DNA from: Meloidogyne chitwoodi
Taxonomy: Eukaryota; Nematoda; Chromadorea; Rhabditida; Meloidogynidae
Assembly: GCA_015183035.1 (NCBI GenBank)
Contig: JACZZP010000004.1
Location: forward strand, 1,178,001 to 1,242,000
Length of the DNA: 64,000 nt
Direction of reading: 5' to 3'
In this document: in pieces, positions 48,401 through 58,402 of the stretch
Layout: the number at the start of each line of letters is the position of its first letter
Numbering within the stretch: the first letter of the stretch is position 1
The notes under the pieces: generated by a model
Told to the model about the DNA's origin: nothing
Database searches by the model: none
The model's input: the letters and a program-made list of their open reading frames with translations, nothing else
Translations under genes and position numbers: made by a program

Positions 48401-50897
48401 GAGAAAGAAAGATGTTTTCAATATTTTATTGGAAATGTGTAATATTATTCTTATAAATGATTACTCCAAAAACAAATGGCAGGTTAAAAATTTTTTATTA
48501 TTTTTAATTTAAATAATATTTAAATAATTTTATTAAGTCAAAATTATATTCACAATTGGCAAAAAGATCAAACCTTCGAAAACTGTTGTTTTCTACAGAT
48601 TTAACTAAATCAAACGAAGAGATAATAAAACAACAATTTTCAAAAAATTATGAAGAAGTTACTAGCAACAAAACTAAACGAGATATTGTCTATCCAGAAG
48701 ATATTCCTCCAACTTCATTTCTTATTTCTGAAAAATGGAATGAATGCAGTGAAATATTCAATCATATAATTAGTAATTAATATACTAGTTTTTTTTTTGA
48801 GAAAAACCAAGTTTATATTTTTCAATTGGGATATTCTTATAAAAAAATAAACTCAAGACTGTGAAAAATAAATTGTTTCATTTTAATCTTTTTTTATAAA
48901 TAACAATAAATTATAGAAAATGGTGAATGTTCTAATAGTTGTTGGGCTATTACAGCTGCTGAGTCAATAAGTTCAAGGATTTGTGTGAAAAAGGTAAATA
49001 CTTTTAGACAAAAAATCAGAAAATGGTCCGAACAAACTGATATACTTTCAAACGACTCAATATTCTTATGGGATTTTGCCAATCTGCTTGGAACTTTAAA
49101 TGAAGATCTTGTTAAATTGAGAAATATTCCTTCAGCTTTTGTTAAAGAAGAAGAGTCTTTGCGTCAATCATGGTTATTAAGTTTAGAAGGTTAATTAATC
49201 AAATAATAATTTAAGGACAATATTACTAATGCTTGAATGGAAAAATACTCGAAAATTGACATTTTTCACAATGAAAGAAAAGTTGGACGCCCTCGAAGAA
49301 TTTTTGAAATGGACTGAAGATAAAAATATGTTATTTTATAAGGCAATGGATAAAGAAAATAAAAATAAATTAATTACTGAATATTGGTGTCAATCTATTG
49401 AAAGAGAGTTGGATAATCATGATAAAGTATTTTTTATGCATTGGGGTATAAGTATTATGTATATCCAGGGATGTAGATCATTCAGTAAATGCGATAGATA
49501 TACTATAAAATATGCAAACTTTGTCTATTTCCCTCTGATTCCTTGAGTATTTATAATTAGTATAGTAATTTTAAAGAAAACATATCCTTGATTATATTTA
49601 TTAAAATTAAATTTATTTTATTCCATTTTAAATTGTAATGAGTTTATTTATTTAATAAAGCAGGAATCAACTAATCTTGAGAAGTTAAAAGGATCAAAAA
49701 ATGAATTAGATTGTCTTGACCTTGAAATAAAATCGGTTGGTTGGAATGAAGAGACGTCGACTTCAGATAATTTTAGAACTTATGGTTGGAGTTTGTCTTT
49801 AATGAAAATATTCAAATCTAAATTGAATAACACGGATAACATTGTTTCAGCAATTGATCTAATTACTTCCACTGATACAAGCATTAAAAAGTAATAAATT
49901 TAATTAAAGAATTAGATATACTTACATATAATACTTTTATTCAATCATATACCTATGCATGATAATAATTATTTTGAGATGCAATGAAAAGGGAAGCCCT
50001 GCAAAAGCATTTGCTAATTCAATTGAGATTGGAATACTGAGTGAAACAAATACTAATAAAAATGCTAGTAGCTCCAAACCTTATCCGGACACTGATTTAA
50101 TAAAAGATAAAGAATCAAACAGTTCACCTAAACAAGGAATAGTCCGTCTATTTATTCAATGGGAAAATCACGAGGTAGAAAAATAAATTCATTTTTTTAA
50201 AAATTAATAATATTTTGATTAATAATGATCCAGCGTGACAACGAAAGTTCAAAGGATGCGAAGAGATATCATTTATTTAAATTTTTCAGTGAACGTAAAG
50301 ATTTTATTAAGCGAGTCAAAAAGGAGATTATGCGCGAAGGTCCCGTTGTTGCTTTTCTCAGCTCTTCTTATTCTTTTACTACATATAATACTGGGATTTA
50401 TCAGGTTATTTTTTTTGGTGCGTCGATATTTGCGTCGCAAACAATTACGCCGCGACATTTGCACTGCAATTTTTCGGCACAACCTTTCGAGTCATTATAT
50501 TTACAACTTGGTGCGCCTAAAAATCGTGCGGAAGTGTCACGGCGCAAAAGTCGCAGAACCTTTTTTAATATATTAAATGCCTTAGGTGATAGGGATCTCG
50601 TATTAATATTTTACCTTATAGAGAAACGAAAAACTTAAACAATTTGATCAAAATAATCCTATAGATAAAGGCAATACTAAACGATCCATACTTATCATCG
50701 GATGGGGAAAAACTGAAGAAGGCAATGATTATTGGATTTGCAAAGCTTCTATGTTTACTGGATGGGGAGAAGATAATGTGAACAATTTTCGTATTTTACA
50801 GGGTAACAATGAATTGGAAATTGAGGAAATGATTATGTTTCCTGAAATTTATGATCCTGAAACATGGCATATAACACCTTTCGAAGTGAAAAATTGA
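45414..50897 (+). CDS. Secreted cathepsin-B-like protein lacking catalytic His and Asn
   Basis: Nine exons join in phase: 45414-45483, 48253-48482, 48538-48772, 48917-49172, 49216-49426, 49661-49890, 49979-50174, 50234-50404 and 50622-50897 (624 residues). Residues 1-20 are a signal peptide (MIKFKYILLIGIFISYSFCF). A prodomain-like part precedes the peptidase C1A region. That region begins IPPTSFLISEKWNEC and keeps the nucleophile in ECSNSCWAITAAESI. Later blocks align with cathepsin B: CNEKGSPAKAFANSIEIG, MREGPVVAF, TYNTGIYQ and IIGWGKTEEGNDYW. The residue before the IIGWG strand that should be His is Arg/Ser (NTKRSILIIGWG), and the NSW of the Asn motif reads ASM. It is probably inactive. About 200 extra residues separate the Cys region from the rest. 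Exon 4-5 borders are the least certain. Confidence 0.75.
45513..45751 (-). repeat. 3' LTR of the minus-strand element
   Basis: Begins TGTTGTATCTTTAG and ends CATATACAACA on the plus strand, giving TG...CA borders. I read it as identical to the LTR at 47970-48208 over 239 bp. A TATATAAG-like promoter box (minus strand) lies near 45690. Confidence 0.93.
45752..45762 (-). other. Polypurine tract
   Basis: On the minus strand AAGGGGGGAGG directly abuts the 3' LTR, the standard plus-strand priming site of LTR elements. Confidence 0.85.
45799..47739 (-). CDS. Gag-protease polyprotein with integrase C-terminal remnant
   Basis: 646 residues in one frame. The N-terminal half is a Gag capsid-like region (ANFDNWLSKHRSYFEVEG). 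It is followed by one CCHC zinc knuckle, CYACQQIGHIAKNC. A retropepsin-like segment follows with IAFIEDTASQINCV, where DTAS replaces the usual DTGA/S, and a later DICLFGLPAIKKL. Next comes KVKVKNTNKHSGNIEWL with WKVKVPVLNC, resembling the C-terminal barrel of Gypsy integrases. The protein ends in a Ser/Lys-rich linker and a hydrophobic helix (FVGLVVLLLVLVLM). Joining the protease directly to the integrase tail implies an in-frame internal deletion of the polymerase domains. Whether the protease works is unclear. Confidence 0.85.
   Translation of the reverse strand: MYKCKFQIVSVKMKESSIERLLLAQQELFEKMLEQLKVKSEPSDNQKSEATLYGSLVPLISEFIFDNESGANFDNWLSKHRSYFEVEGKSLPETSKVRLLLSKLGSSEYAQIERKMLPVKVSDMKFESLVSELSKEFKDPRSKLIKRFEALNMKCSQLEDILEFGSKVNANCERASMALSIEEIKILIFISGLPSENSALRQMAMKFIESNSEHGNQVTLKELLEECRAFMALKAEAKVFEKGKFFKTQQSEPIVNLVKSVQNNSEVQKKPWSKNQVKCYACQQIGHIAKNCPSGLRRKSFRPKVKRNYFSNSDKPLCAVLDIVGSDKMVNREEWIKKDIKIAGHKIAFIEDTASQINCVTPEIWKLIGCPKLEKVSYIGIGISGASFDLVGKWTCRLEVENIEFSTVMHVVDSDICLFGLPAIKKLKEVKQIPSKNFFKKMSPIFKKKSEPIKGNPFPSGTKVKVKNTNKHSGNIEWLHGEVIKHFKNCWKVKVPVLNCIVTRKCKEMRKDIWNEEKRIVNYGLSKLNINKKKTAPDKSISGSSMDKGNNNNKSGSQDQLGSSFVQSGSSVIKDKEDNKDKMPEGEEHQKNDVEMMLDMMTRDHNKIPPCDKIFIPHCPTFVCNFSFVGLVVLLLVLVLMSETVL
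47919..47969 (-). other. Primer-binding site region, partly duplicated
   Basis: Directly inside the 5' LTR the minus strand reads AATTGGCGCGGTCGACAGC. Another 30 bp further in, an ACAACA plus GAATTGGCGCAGGTCTCCAG junction repeats. The old copy at 2986 has only the second form, so the first is extra. Confidence 0.7.
47970..48208 (-). repeat. 5' LTR of the minus-strand element
   Basis: Same 239-bp sequence as 45513-45751 in the same orientation. The right border ACAACA is followed by the target duplication ATTTA. Confidence 0.93.
50417..50560. mobile_element. Small GCGCCG-type element in intron 8 of the cathepsin-like gene
   Basis: Starts GGTGCGTCGATATTTGCGTC and ends GGCGCAAAAGTCGCAGAACC. 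The terminal motifs match the arm units of the Mutator-like foldback at 37730-39003. It is flanked by T-runs, so any target duplication is hidden. 144 bp. Confidence 0.6.
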
Positions 50898-51312
50898 ATA
50901 TTTAATAATGATTAAAATGTTTGAGTTTAATAAACCTCACATTCTATCTAGTTTTTCGAAATAATTTAAATTTAAAAATATTTTCTAATTACAATTCTTG
51001 ATTATAAATGGGTTTTAGATGATAAAGCTATTGCTGATTTAATTATTAAATAAATTGAAATTTTATAGAAATATTTACAAAAGATTTTTTAATATTTTAT
51101 TAATTTATTTTCTTTAATTGATTTTTCTTAAAAATTTTAATAAATTAAATTATTAGAGAGAATATCTAATATTTTTTATGAATTAAAATTAGACCTGTAT
51201 ATTTACATATTACAATAATGACTTGAATTACCATTAGTTAAGTCTCAATAATAGGCTCAAGAATAAAAAAATTAGTAGATTATTTTTCTTCGAAAACTTT
51301 AGAAAAAATATT
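50898..51312. other. Intergenic region between convergent genes
   Basis: Contains the 3' UTR of the cathepsin-like gene and the 6PGL-derived remnant listed separately. The rest is AT-rich with no gene. Confidence 0.5.
51005..51175 (+). pseudogene. Duplicated 3' end of the 6-phosphogluconolactonase gene
   Basis: The frame VLDDKAIADLIIK plus stop mirrors the 6PGL end FLDEEAVSDLNIF. The non-coding sequence after the stop (AAATAAATTGAAATTTTA, then ATTATTAGAGAGAATATCTA) also matches the 6PGL 3' UTR at 40388-40495. It has no connected upstream exons, so it is a remnant of a segmental duplication. Confidence 0.7.
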
Positions 51313-51715
51313 TTAACATTTCTTAAGTTTCTCTTTTTCAATATCATTCATTGCTTTATTCCAAATTTCTTTAGAACATTTTGTAGGTCTTTCATTTGGA
51401 AAAGGTACACATTGCAAAGTTGGACTTCCCTTTTGTTTGTTTTTTATTAAAATATTTTAATTACTTTTTACCTTTTTCCAGTCAATACATTCACGCCAAC
51501 CTTTTTAAAAAATAAATAAAAAAAATGTTTTTAAAATAATTACCTGGTAAAAATACATCTAGCATTAAAGCTGCAATCTTTTTATCATCTTTTTCTTCAA
51601 AAATTGTTATATTTTTAATAGGATTATGTAAAGTATTTGGTACTACTATATTATTTGCAAATAAAAATTTAAAAATATAACTAATTAAAAATATTAGATA
51701 GTAAAATAATTTCAT
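51313..51715 (-). CDS. Small secreted cysteine-containing protein
   Basis: Three exons, 51544-51715, a 29-bp middle exon near 51479-51507, and 51313-51429, join in phase to about 105 residues. The first 20 residues (MKLFYYLIFLISYIFKFLFA) are a signal peptide. The mature part is NNIVVPNTLHNPIKNI..., followed by WRECIDWKK, GSPTLQCVPFPNERPTKC and a C-terminal helix ending LKKC. Four cysteines could form two disulphides. I do not recognise the family. Size, signal peptide and neighbourhood fit a secreted effector or digestive-tract protein. Confidence 0.7.
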
Positions 51716-52108
51716 ATTAAATTGATTTTATTTTTTTATTGATATTTAATAGGAGATGCGCACAAATTTCTTATAAAACTTATAATTTTGTGATTTTTAT
51801 AACCTGTTTAGTAAAATTCGGAAGTAATTATTTTTTCTAGAATATTTAAAAAAATTATTTTACAATGAAATGCTATTTTAAATTGTAAAATATTTACCAA
51901 CCTATTCTCTTAATTTATAACAAAAATATTTTTATATATTTTTATAAATTACATACATATGTAAATAAACTTAACCTTACAAAATATTGTAAGCAGATAT
52001 TTCTTATTAAATATTTATTTTCATTTATAAAATTTTAAATAATTTTTAATTAAATAATAAATATTTTTTAATTTCCTATATTTATTTATTTTATTAAAAT
52101 AATTATTT
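51716..52108. other. AT-rich intergenic region
   Basis: No gene or repeat arms seen. It presumably holds the promoter of the small secreted gene and the 3' UTR of the TIL-like gene, which are in tandem on the minus strand. Confidence 0.5.
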
Positions 52109-52787
52109 TTAATCTTTCTTTATCTTTTTTGTTGTCTCTTTAGATTCATGAGTACCTAATAATTAAAAATAAATATTTATTAAAATAAAACCAATGTATA
52201 TATTTTCCTAATTGGGATTTGATTTTGTTTTTTAAATAAAAATAACAAATAAATTAGACAAAAGGAATCCCAATTATCTCTCTCTAATATTTTAATTTAA
52301 ATTACTTACTTTTGTTTGATTTATCTGGACATTGATGACCAAGTTTAATACATTTACCTCTGTGGAAAACAAAGTTTGTTTTACAAATACAACAACCACA
52401 AAAGCATCTATGTCCTTTTCTATGACATTTTGGGTTAAAACCAGGGCAAATTACAAATTGTTCATTTTGTCCACAAAAATTATCTAAATTTAAAAAATAT
52501 AATAATTTTAAAAATAAATATAATTTAATATTATATAGTTTATTACTTGATATTTCTTCTGATGAATGTGATTCTTTTGATTCTTCCGAACTTTTCTCAT
52601 GTGAAAAAGATTCATTTGAATTTTTAGGATGAATTGTAGAATGTTTAGTAATAATTTTAGTAATTTTTGATTTAGTAGTTGTTATTTCTGTTGATGGAAT
52701 TGTTGTAGGTATTTTAGTTGTTTCTTCGTACCATGCAGTTGTTAAATTTATAAAAATAATTAAAATACAAATAAAGTTGGCAAACAT
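52109..52787 (-). CDS. Secreted TIL-type (trypsin inhibitor-like) cysteine-rich protein
   Basis: Read downward from 52787. The first 18 residues (MFANFICILIIFINLTTA) are a signal peptide. About 60 residues rich in Thr, Ser, Lys and Glu follow, probably a glycosylated spacer. Exon 2 encodes a ten-cysteine module, CGQNEQFVIC, then CHRKGHRCFCGCCIC and HRGKCIKLGHQC. Its order matches the TIL fold, including the R-x-G-x-C end. Exon 3 adds a short Lys-rich tail ending KKIKKD. TIL proteins usually inhibit serine proteases in secretions. The extra CxCC cluster is slightly unusual. The reactive-site residue cannot be set from sequence alone. Confidence 0.75.
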
Positions 52788-53900
52788 TTTATATTTTTAA
52801 ATTCAAAATAAATAATATTCTAAATTTTAATATTATAATTTTAATTTAAATAAATTTATATTTTAATTGAGGTTAATTGTTTATTGAATCAAAGTCATGA
52901 TAAAATAAAAATATTCAAAAAGTACGTTAAAAAACAAATTTATTTTGCCTTAAAATAAAAATAGAATTTTTAAAAAGCTTAGCTATATTATTGTCTAAAA
53001 TTTATAAAAAATTACCTAAATATAAATAAATATTAGGTAAATTTATGGAATATATTTATTTACAATTTTATTTTATTTTAAATACTTTTTATTTATCTGA
53101 ATGAAAATAAATTAAATTTTCAGCTATTTATATATGCCAAATAAATCATAAAAATAATTTAAATAAAGATGATATTTTTTAAAATTATTTATTTGCATTT
53201 TTAATAAATAAATAAATAAATATGTACAACTACATATTTATTTAAATTTATTTTAAAGTTTTTTTGTTTTTGAAAAAAATATTTTTATTATTTTATTAAA
53301 TAATTATTAAAAAAAGAGAAGAATTGTAAATTTTATATTTTTAAATAAAAATCCACGATATTTGTTTTTTATTATTAAATTGAACAAAAATAATAATAAA
53401 ACAAAAACATATTTTTATTTTTAAATAAATGAATAAAAATAAATATTTTGATTAAAGTTTATAAATTTACATTTATTATTTATTTATTTAAAAAATATTT
53501 AATAATTTTAATTATTTCTCAAATTTAATTCGTATATACTCTTTCATTTGCCTCAACATGATTTTTTACTGCTTTATTATATTACCTATGTATTTTTTGT
53601 GATTTTATTCTGTTAATAATAAGAAGTTAAAAATTCTTATAATACAATTTAATTTTATACAATAAAAAATATATGTACATTTTATTCATAAATAGTTAAA
53701 AAATTTTAATTTTTTAATTTAATTATATCAATTACAATTGTTGGCGAAAAGTTCCTCTATTTTGCTAAAATATTAGGTGAGATTGGAGAAATGTATATTG
53801 TTATTTAGGGTTTATTTATATTTTGTAAGTTGTTGTCCTAAATACTATTTTTCCATTAGAGAGAGAATCCGCATAATTGTTGTCTCAACACCAATAATAT
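52788..53900. other. AT-rich intergenic region
   Basis: Very AT-rich, no ORF with support. The part from 53740 to 53890 is the 3' flank of the receptor gene, with a patch CAATTGTTGGCGAAAAGTTC of no known identity. Confidence 0.5.
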
Positions 53901-55520
53901 TTAATTTTTAATAGAATTTAATTGTATAGGATGAATAACTGTAACATTTATTTTTGTTTGTTGTTTAATTCCAAATAATTTTAAAAAATTTTGTTTAATA
54001 AAATTAAATTCTTTTTTATAAGCATTTCTATAGTCACTACTTTAAATTTAAAAAAAAAAAAGATTAAATTTTAAATTAAATAAATAAATAAACCTATTTA
54101 TAATAAGTATTGGAGCATTAGAAGAACTTGCAATATTTAAAATTATTCCAATTAAAATTCCAAATTGCATAATTAAAAATTGATCATTAAAAATACTTAT
54201 AACATTAAAAAAAAGTAATCCCATAGCTAACATATAACCACCAGCATTGATAAATATAATTAAAAATAATGAACGATATAACTTTTTCATTTCAACATTT
54301 GTTGTAACTTGAATTTTTAAAAAATAATTAAAGATTTTTAATAGAATTTCTAATATTTAATAAAAATATAATTAATTGAATTAAAATATATATATTTTAC
54401 TCGTTCTAAATTTAACAATAAATCCAACAATTATATAACAAATTAATGCTGGAACAAAAATAAAAGGAGAACTAGAGCATTCCAAAATTAAACTATTTGA
54501 ACTAATCATTCCAACAGAATCTGCAATACTTCCAGTTACTGGCCAATCAGGGAAATCATTAAAAGTTAAAATAATTCTAATAATAACATAAACATTTAAA
54601 ATAATTAATATAGCAAAATGTGCACAAATATATGTTTTCTGTTTTATTTTGTGATAACTAAAGATAATTTTTAAGTTAAATTTTAAAATGTAAAACATAA
54701 TAAAATTATAAAAATTAAGTAAAATTAAATATTGGGCTATGCTGGTAATAATTTTTAAATACTTATTAGGTATAGTGGTATAAAGATATGGGTTTAGCGG
54801 GATCGGAATTTATGAATATTTTACCCCCAGGATCGGGATATTAAATTGGAAGTATATAAAATCATAAAAAGTTAAACAAAATCGGATCAAGTTCATGATA
54901 AAAAAATTAGATGATTTTTAATCTAATAATAAAAAATTAAAATTAACATACAAAATTGGAAATAAAGCTGACAAAAGTCTATCAAAACTTAAAGTATTAA
55001 CCATTAATAAAGAAGAATAAAATCCAATAATTGAATGTAAATGAAATAAAATAGCCTTTCTAAAAGGAATTAAATTTGTTCCACTCCCAGCAATAAAAAT
55101 AAAAAGAAAATGTCCAGATTGATGTAAAATTTCAAAAAATGAATTTGTTGTTATTAAAATAGCTGTTTTACTTCCAAGTGTTGGAAATTTTTTTCTAAAA
55201 TTAATTAATTATTTAATAATAATTATTTAATACTACCTATATTTTATTGTTATATAACAAAGACTATAATTTAAAATAATTCCAATAATTCCAATTAATG
55301 TATAAACAATTGCAGGTTCAATGAATCCAATTTTTATTCCAGTATTTTTCAAAGCCAAATAATCGGGCTAAAATAAAAATTAATTTAAAAATTTATATTT
55401 TCACTACATTATTAATTGGCATAGTATACATATTATTATTTAACATTCTATCAAATAAAATATTTTTTTTTATTAATATTTTCTTACGTTAGTTGATGGA
55501 CTGTATATCATATAATACAT
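53901..55520 (-). CDS. srsx-like seven-transmembrane chemoreceptor 3
   Basis: Read downward from 55520: an 11-codon first exon (MYYMIYSPSTN), then PDYLALKNTG and helix 1 (VYTLIGIIGIILNYSLC). Helix 3 ends NTLSFDRLLSALFPI. The third intracellular part is KFRTTNVEMKKLYRS. Helix 7 has ASSSNAPILIINR and the basic tail starts SDYRNAYKKEF. Seven hydrophobic segments are present. It shares SNAPIL with receptor 1 and overall exon structure with both others. An intron of about 250 bp (54700-54950) holds a mixed-composition insertion (GGTTTAGCGGGATCGG near 54793). The ligand is unknown. Confidence 0.82.
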
Positions 55521-56488
55521 ATATATATAAAATAATTAATAAAGAAAATTAAATTTAAGAAAATTAATTTAATTAAAATAAATTAAAATATATTATATTA
55601 AATAAAGGTAGGAAAGCATGTCAATTTAATAAAAAAATTTTCTAAGTAAACTCAAAAAATTAACTTAAAATAATGTGATAATTAATACAATTATTTAAAA
55701 ATGTTTTAAACTATCGTGTGAGAATAAATATTATTTAAATTATTCTCTTATAGTTGTTAAATTATTTTAAAAAAATACTACAATTTTAGACAAAAATGTA
55801 TATTAAATTTTAATTTTTATTAAAAAAATGAGAAAAAATTAATTTTTATATTAATTTATTAATAGAGAAATGAAAAAAAGATTTTAAGTAACTAGTAAAA
55901 ATAACTAAAACAATACATAATGAATTTTTTTTAATTATTTAGATAGGAAACAATGAAAGAAAAATTAAAACTTAATGTTAAATTTATGAAACCAAAAATA
56001 ACTTAAAATTTAAATAGTTTTTAAATTATAAAATTTAAAAAATATATTTTTTCATTTATTTCAGGTTAGTAATAAAAATATTAGGAAATTATAATTATAT
56101 TAATTAGTATATCCTCAAAAGAAAATTAAAAACTAAACATCTCCCTCCTAAATAGCGAAGTTGTAAAAATAAGGTTTAATCAAGTTTTGAAGGATTTTTC
56201 AAAGTTCTTATTATATAATTTTAAATTTTCGCCTGAGATGCTATAAATTGAATTTTTTGTTTTAATATAAGTAAAATATTAGGACACACAAAAATAAAAT
56301 TTATTCAAACAATAATTAATTATTTTAACATTGTTAATATTAATTTAATTAATTTAATAAATTAAATTATACCCATATTATATAATTTTCCATTGAAATC
56401 AAACAATTAATAAACTTTTATTTTATAATTAAAATATATTTAAATAATATTTTAATTAATTTATAATTAATTAAATTAAATATCTCAT
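55521..56488. other. AT-rich intergenic region
   Basis: Only AT-rich DNA. A short mixed patch at 56110-56250 (CATCTCCCTCCTAAATAGCG, TTTTCGCCTGAGATGC) may be a repeat fragment. No gene seen. Confidence 0.5.
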
Positions 56489-58402
56489 TTAACATTTTAA
56501 CAATTCTAATTCTTTAATATTATCCTTTTTTGGAGCAAATGCTACTTTTTGTGAATAATAATCTAACAAGAGACAATAATTATTAAAAATTTCCACTGTA
56601 AATTTTAATTCAGCAATATTCAAATCAAATATTGAAATTTCACATATATTATTATTCTAAAATATTAAAATAAATTAATTTAACTTTTTTAAATATTCTT
56701 CTCATTATTTATTTAATTATTTTTTAAAGTTTTATTTATTTATAAATACTAGCGGAGATGGACGCCCTTCGGGCGTCCTTCTCCGCTAGCAAAAAACAAT
56801 AAACTTAAAATATCCTGACAATAAAAACTTTACACTTACAAACTTTTTAAAAGAACAAAACACATAAATACTGAGACTCTAATGTTTCTGACTCAAGTGT
56901 CTCTTATTCAGAATCAAATGTTTCTCACTCAGGCTCAGTGTCTCACTTAAGTGCCTCTTACTCAGACTCAACTATCTCTTACACAAAATCACGTTTCTCT
57001 TACTCATGTTTCTCAGCTTAAATTGCCTCTTACGTAGACTCAAGCGTCTCTGACTCAAGCGTCTCTGACTCAAGCGTCTCTGACTCAAGCGTCTCTGACT
57101 CAAGCGTCTCTGACTCAAGCGTCTCTGACTCAAGCGTCTCTGACTCAAGCGTCTCTGACTCTGCAGCAAGGTTCGTCGGCGTCCATATTGAAGCAAATCC
57201 AGCAGAGAGCGTTGTTTATGTTTGTAGTGTTGAAATGTAGTGGCGTTAAAGACTGATCAAAATACAGGGTTTTTATAGTATCCAAGTTCTAAGTTTATTT
57301 TCAAGTTTTGAGTTCAAGTTTATTTTAAAGTTTGAAGTTCAAGTTTGTTTTCAAGTTTTAAATTTAAACTTACGCCCTATTCAAGTTTATTTTCAAGTTG
57401 CAAACCCTACTATAAAAAACCCCATTTTCACTTCCCCCATTCATTTGTCTATAAAAACCGGACAAACAAACAGACAAACATTCTCAATTATATAATTAGA
57501 TGTTTATATCTATAACTTTTATTAGTTTTTTTAAGATGGATATTTCCTTATTTGGATTTGAAATGTATTGGATCATGGACAGGCGACAGATTTTCCGAGA
57601 TTAATCTGTTCCCAATATATTTCTCTATTTATTTTAAAAATTTATATTTTTTGATTATGTAGATAATTTTAAATTAATTAACTTACACTATATTGAGCTA
57701 AATTTATTGCATTAAAATTAATTGTTATATTAGCATCACTTAATTCTAAACCAATTTGTTTTCTTTCTTTTGTAGTATCATTACATAAACCATCTATATA
57801 ATAATTATTAATACCATCATAATGAGCTTCTAGAACTTTAGCAATTTTTGTAATATCTTCAGTATTTCCAAATATACCAAATGGGCAATTTCTCATATTA
57901 AGACAAATATTAATTTTATGACCAATTTTTACAATTGGATAACCTTTATCATCAACAATTCCATCAGCAAATATTTTAAGTTCATATAAATTATCCTTTA
58001 ATTATTTAAATATTATTGTTTTTTTAAATAATTTAAAATTTATATAGGTATTAATTTAACTATTATTAATTTAAATATATAATTTACTTTAAATTCAGCA
58101 TTAATTGGATTAGTCATTAATTCCATTTGACAATATTTATTAAAATATTCTTCTTCATTATAACAAATATCCCAATGTGAATAAATAGTATCTTCATTGG
58201 ATATTTCATCATTAACTAAAATTGCATAATCTATAAAAAATTCTTCTTCATTTTTATTAATTTTTGAATTTTTCAAAGTTTGTCTTTCAATTGTTTTATT
58301 ATTATTTTTTAAAAATAATTTTTTTGGAAAAATATTTCTTGATTCAATAAAATAAAAATATAAAAATAAAAAGAAGAAAATAATTATTAATTTATTAAAC
58401 AT
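56489..58402 (-). CDS. Secreted protein resembling the C-terminal lobe of pepsin-type proteases, catalytic motif absent
   Basis: Three exons join in phase (58088-58402, 57687-57995, 56489-56656), giving 263 residues. The first 21 residues (MFNKLIIIFFFLFLYFYFI) are a signal peptide. The middle exon follows the order of the A1 peptidase C-lobe. GIFGNTEDITKIAKVLEAHY corresponds to the stretch after the second catalytic DTG/DSG, then NNYYIDGLC and IGLELSDANITINFNAINL. The last exon has FNNYCLLLDYYSQKVAFAP, like the family's final strand before VGFAP. Where DTGTS is expected the sequence reads LNMRNCPF, and no N-terminal lobe with the first Asp is seen. If the relation is right, it cannot be an active aspartic protease. 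The family link is a by-eye alignment. Confidence 0.5.
56749..57480 (-). mobile_element. Helentron/Helitron-like non-autonomous element in intron 2 of the aspartic-protease-like gene
   Basis: On the minus strand it ends with a GC-rich hairpin (GGACGCCC GAA GGGCGTCC), then ATCTCCGCTAG followed by T. A hairpin shortly before CTAG|T is the 3' signature of Helitron-class elements. The whole end, 56749-56789, is also a near-perfect palindrome of about 41 bp. Inside are a 15-bp minisatellite and CAAGTTT-rich sequence. The right border is approximate. No Rep/helicase ORF. Confidence 0.6.
57040..57160. repeat. 15-bp minisatellite
   Basis: About eight tandem copies of GTCTCTGACTCAAGC, identical or nearly so, with looser copies (GTTTCTCACTCAGG-like) spreading left to about 56880. 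On the minus strand it reads as an artefactual RRLSQ repeat frame. Confidence 0.9.

Noticed and set aside
56749..56789. GC-rich palindrome as a transcription terminator or regulatory RNA hairpin
   Set aside because: Rho-independent terminators are bacterial. The CTAG|T context and neighbouring minisatellite make a Helitron-class end more likely.
57040..57160. Possible CRISPR-like array
   Set aside because: The copies are directly adjacent with no unique spacers and the organism is a eukaryote; it is a simple minisatellite.
56972..57196. Minus-strand frame with repeated RRLSQ units
   Set aside because: It is the 15-bp minisatellite read in frame. Because 15 is a multiple of 3, any such array stays open.
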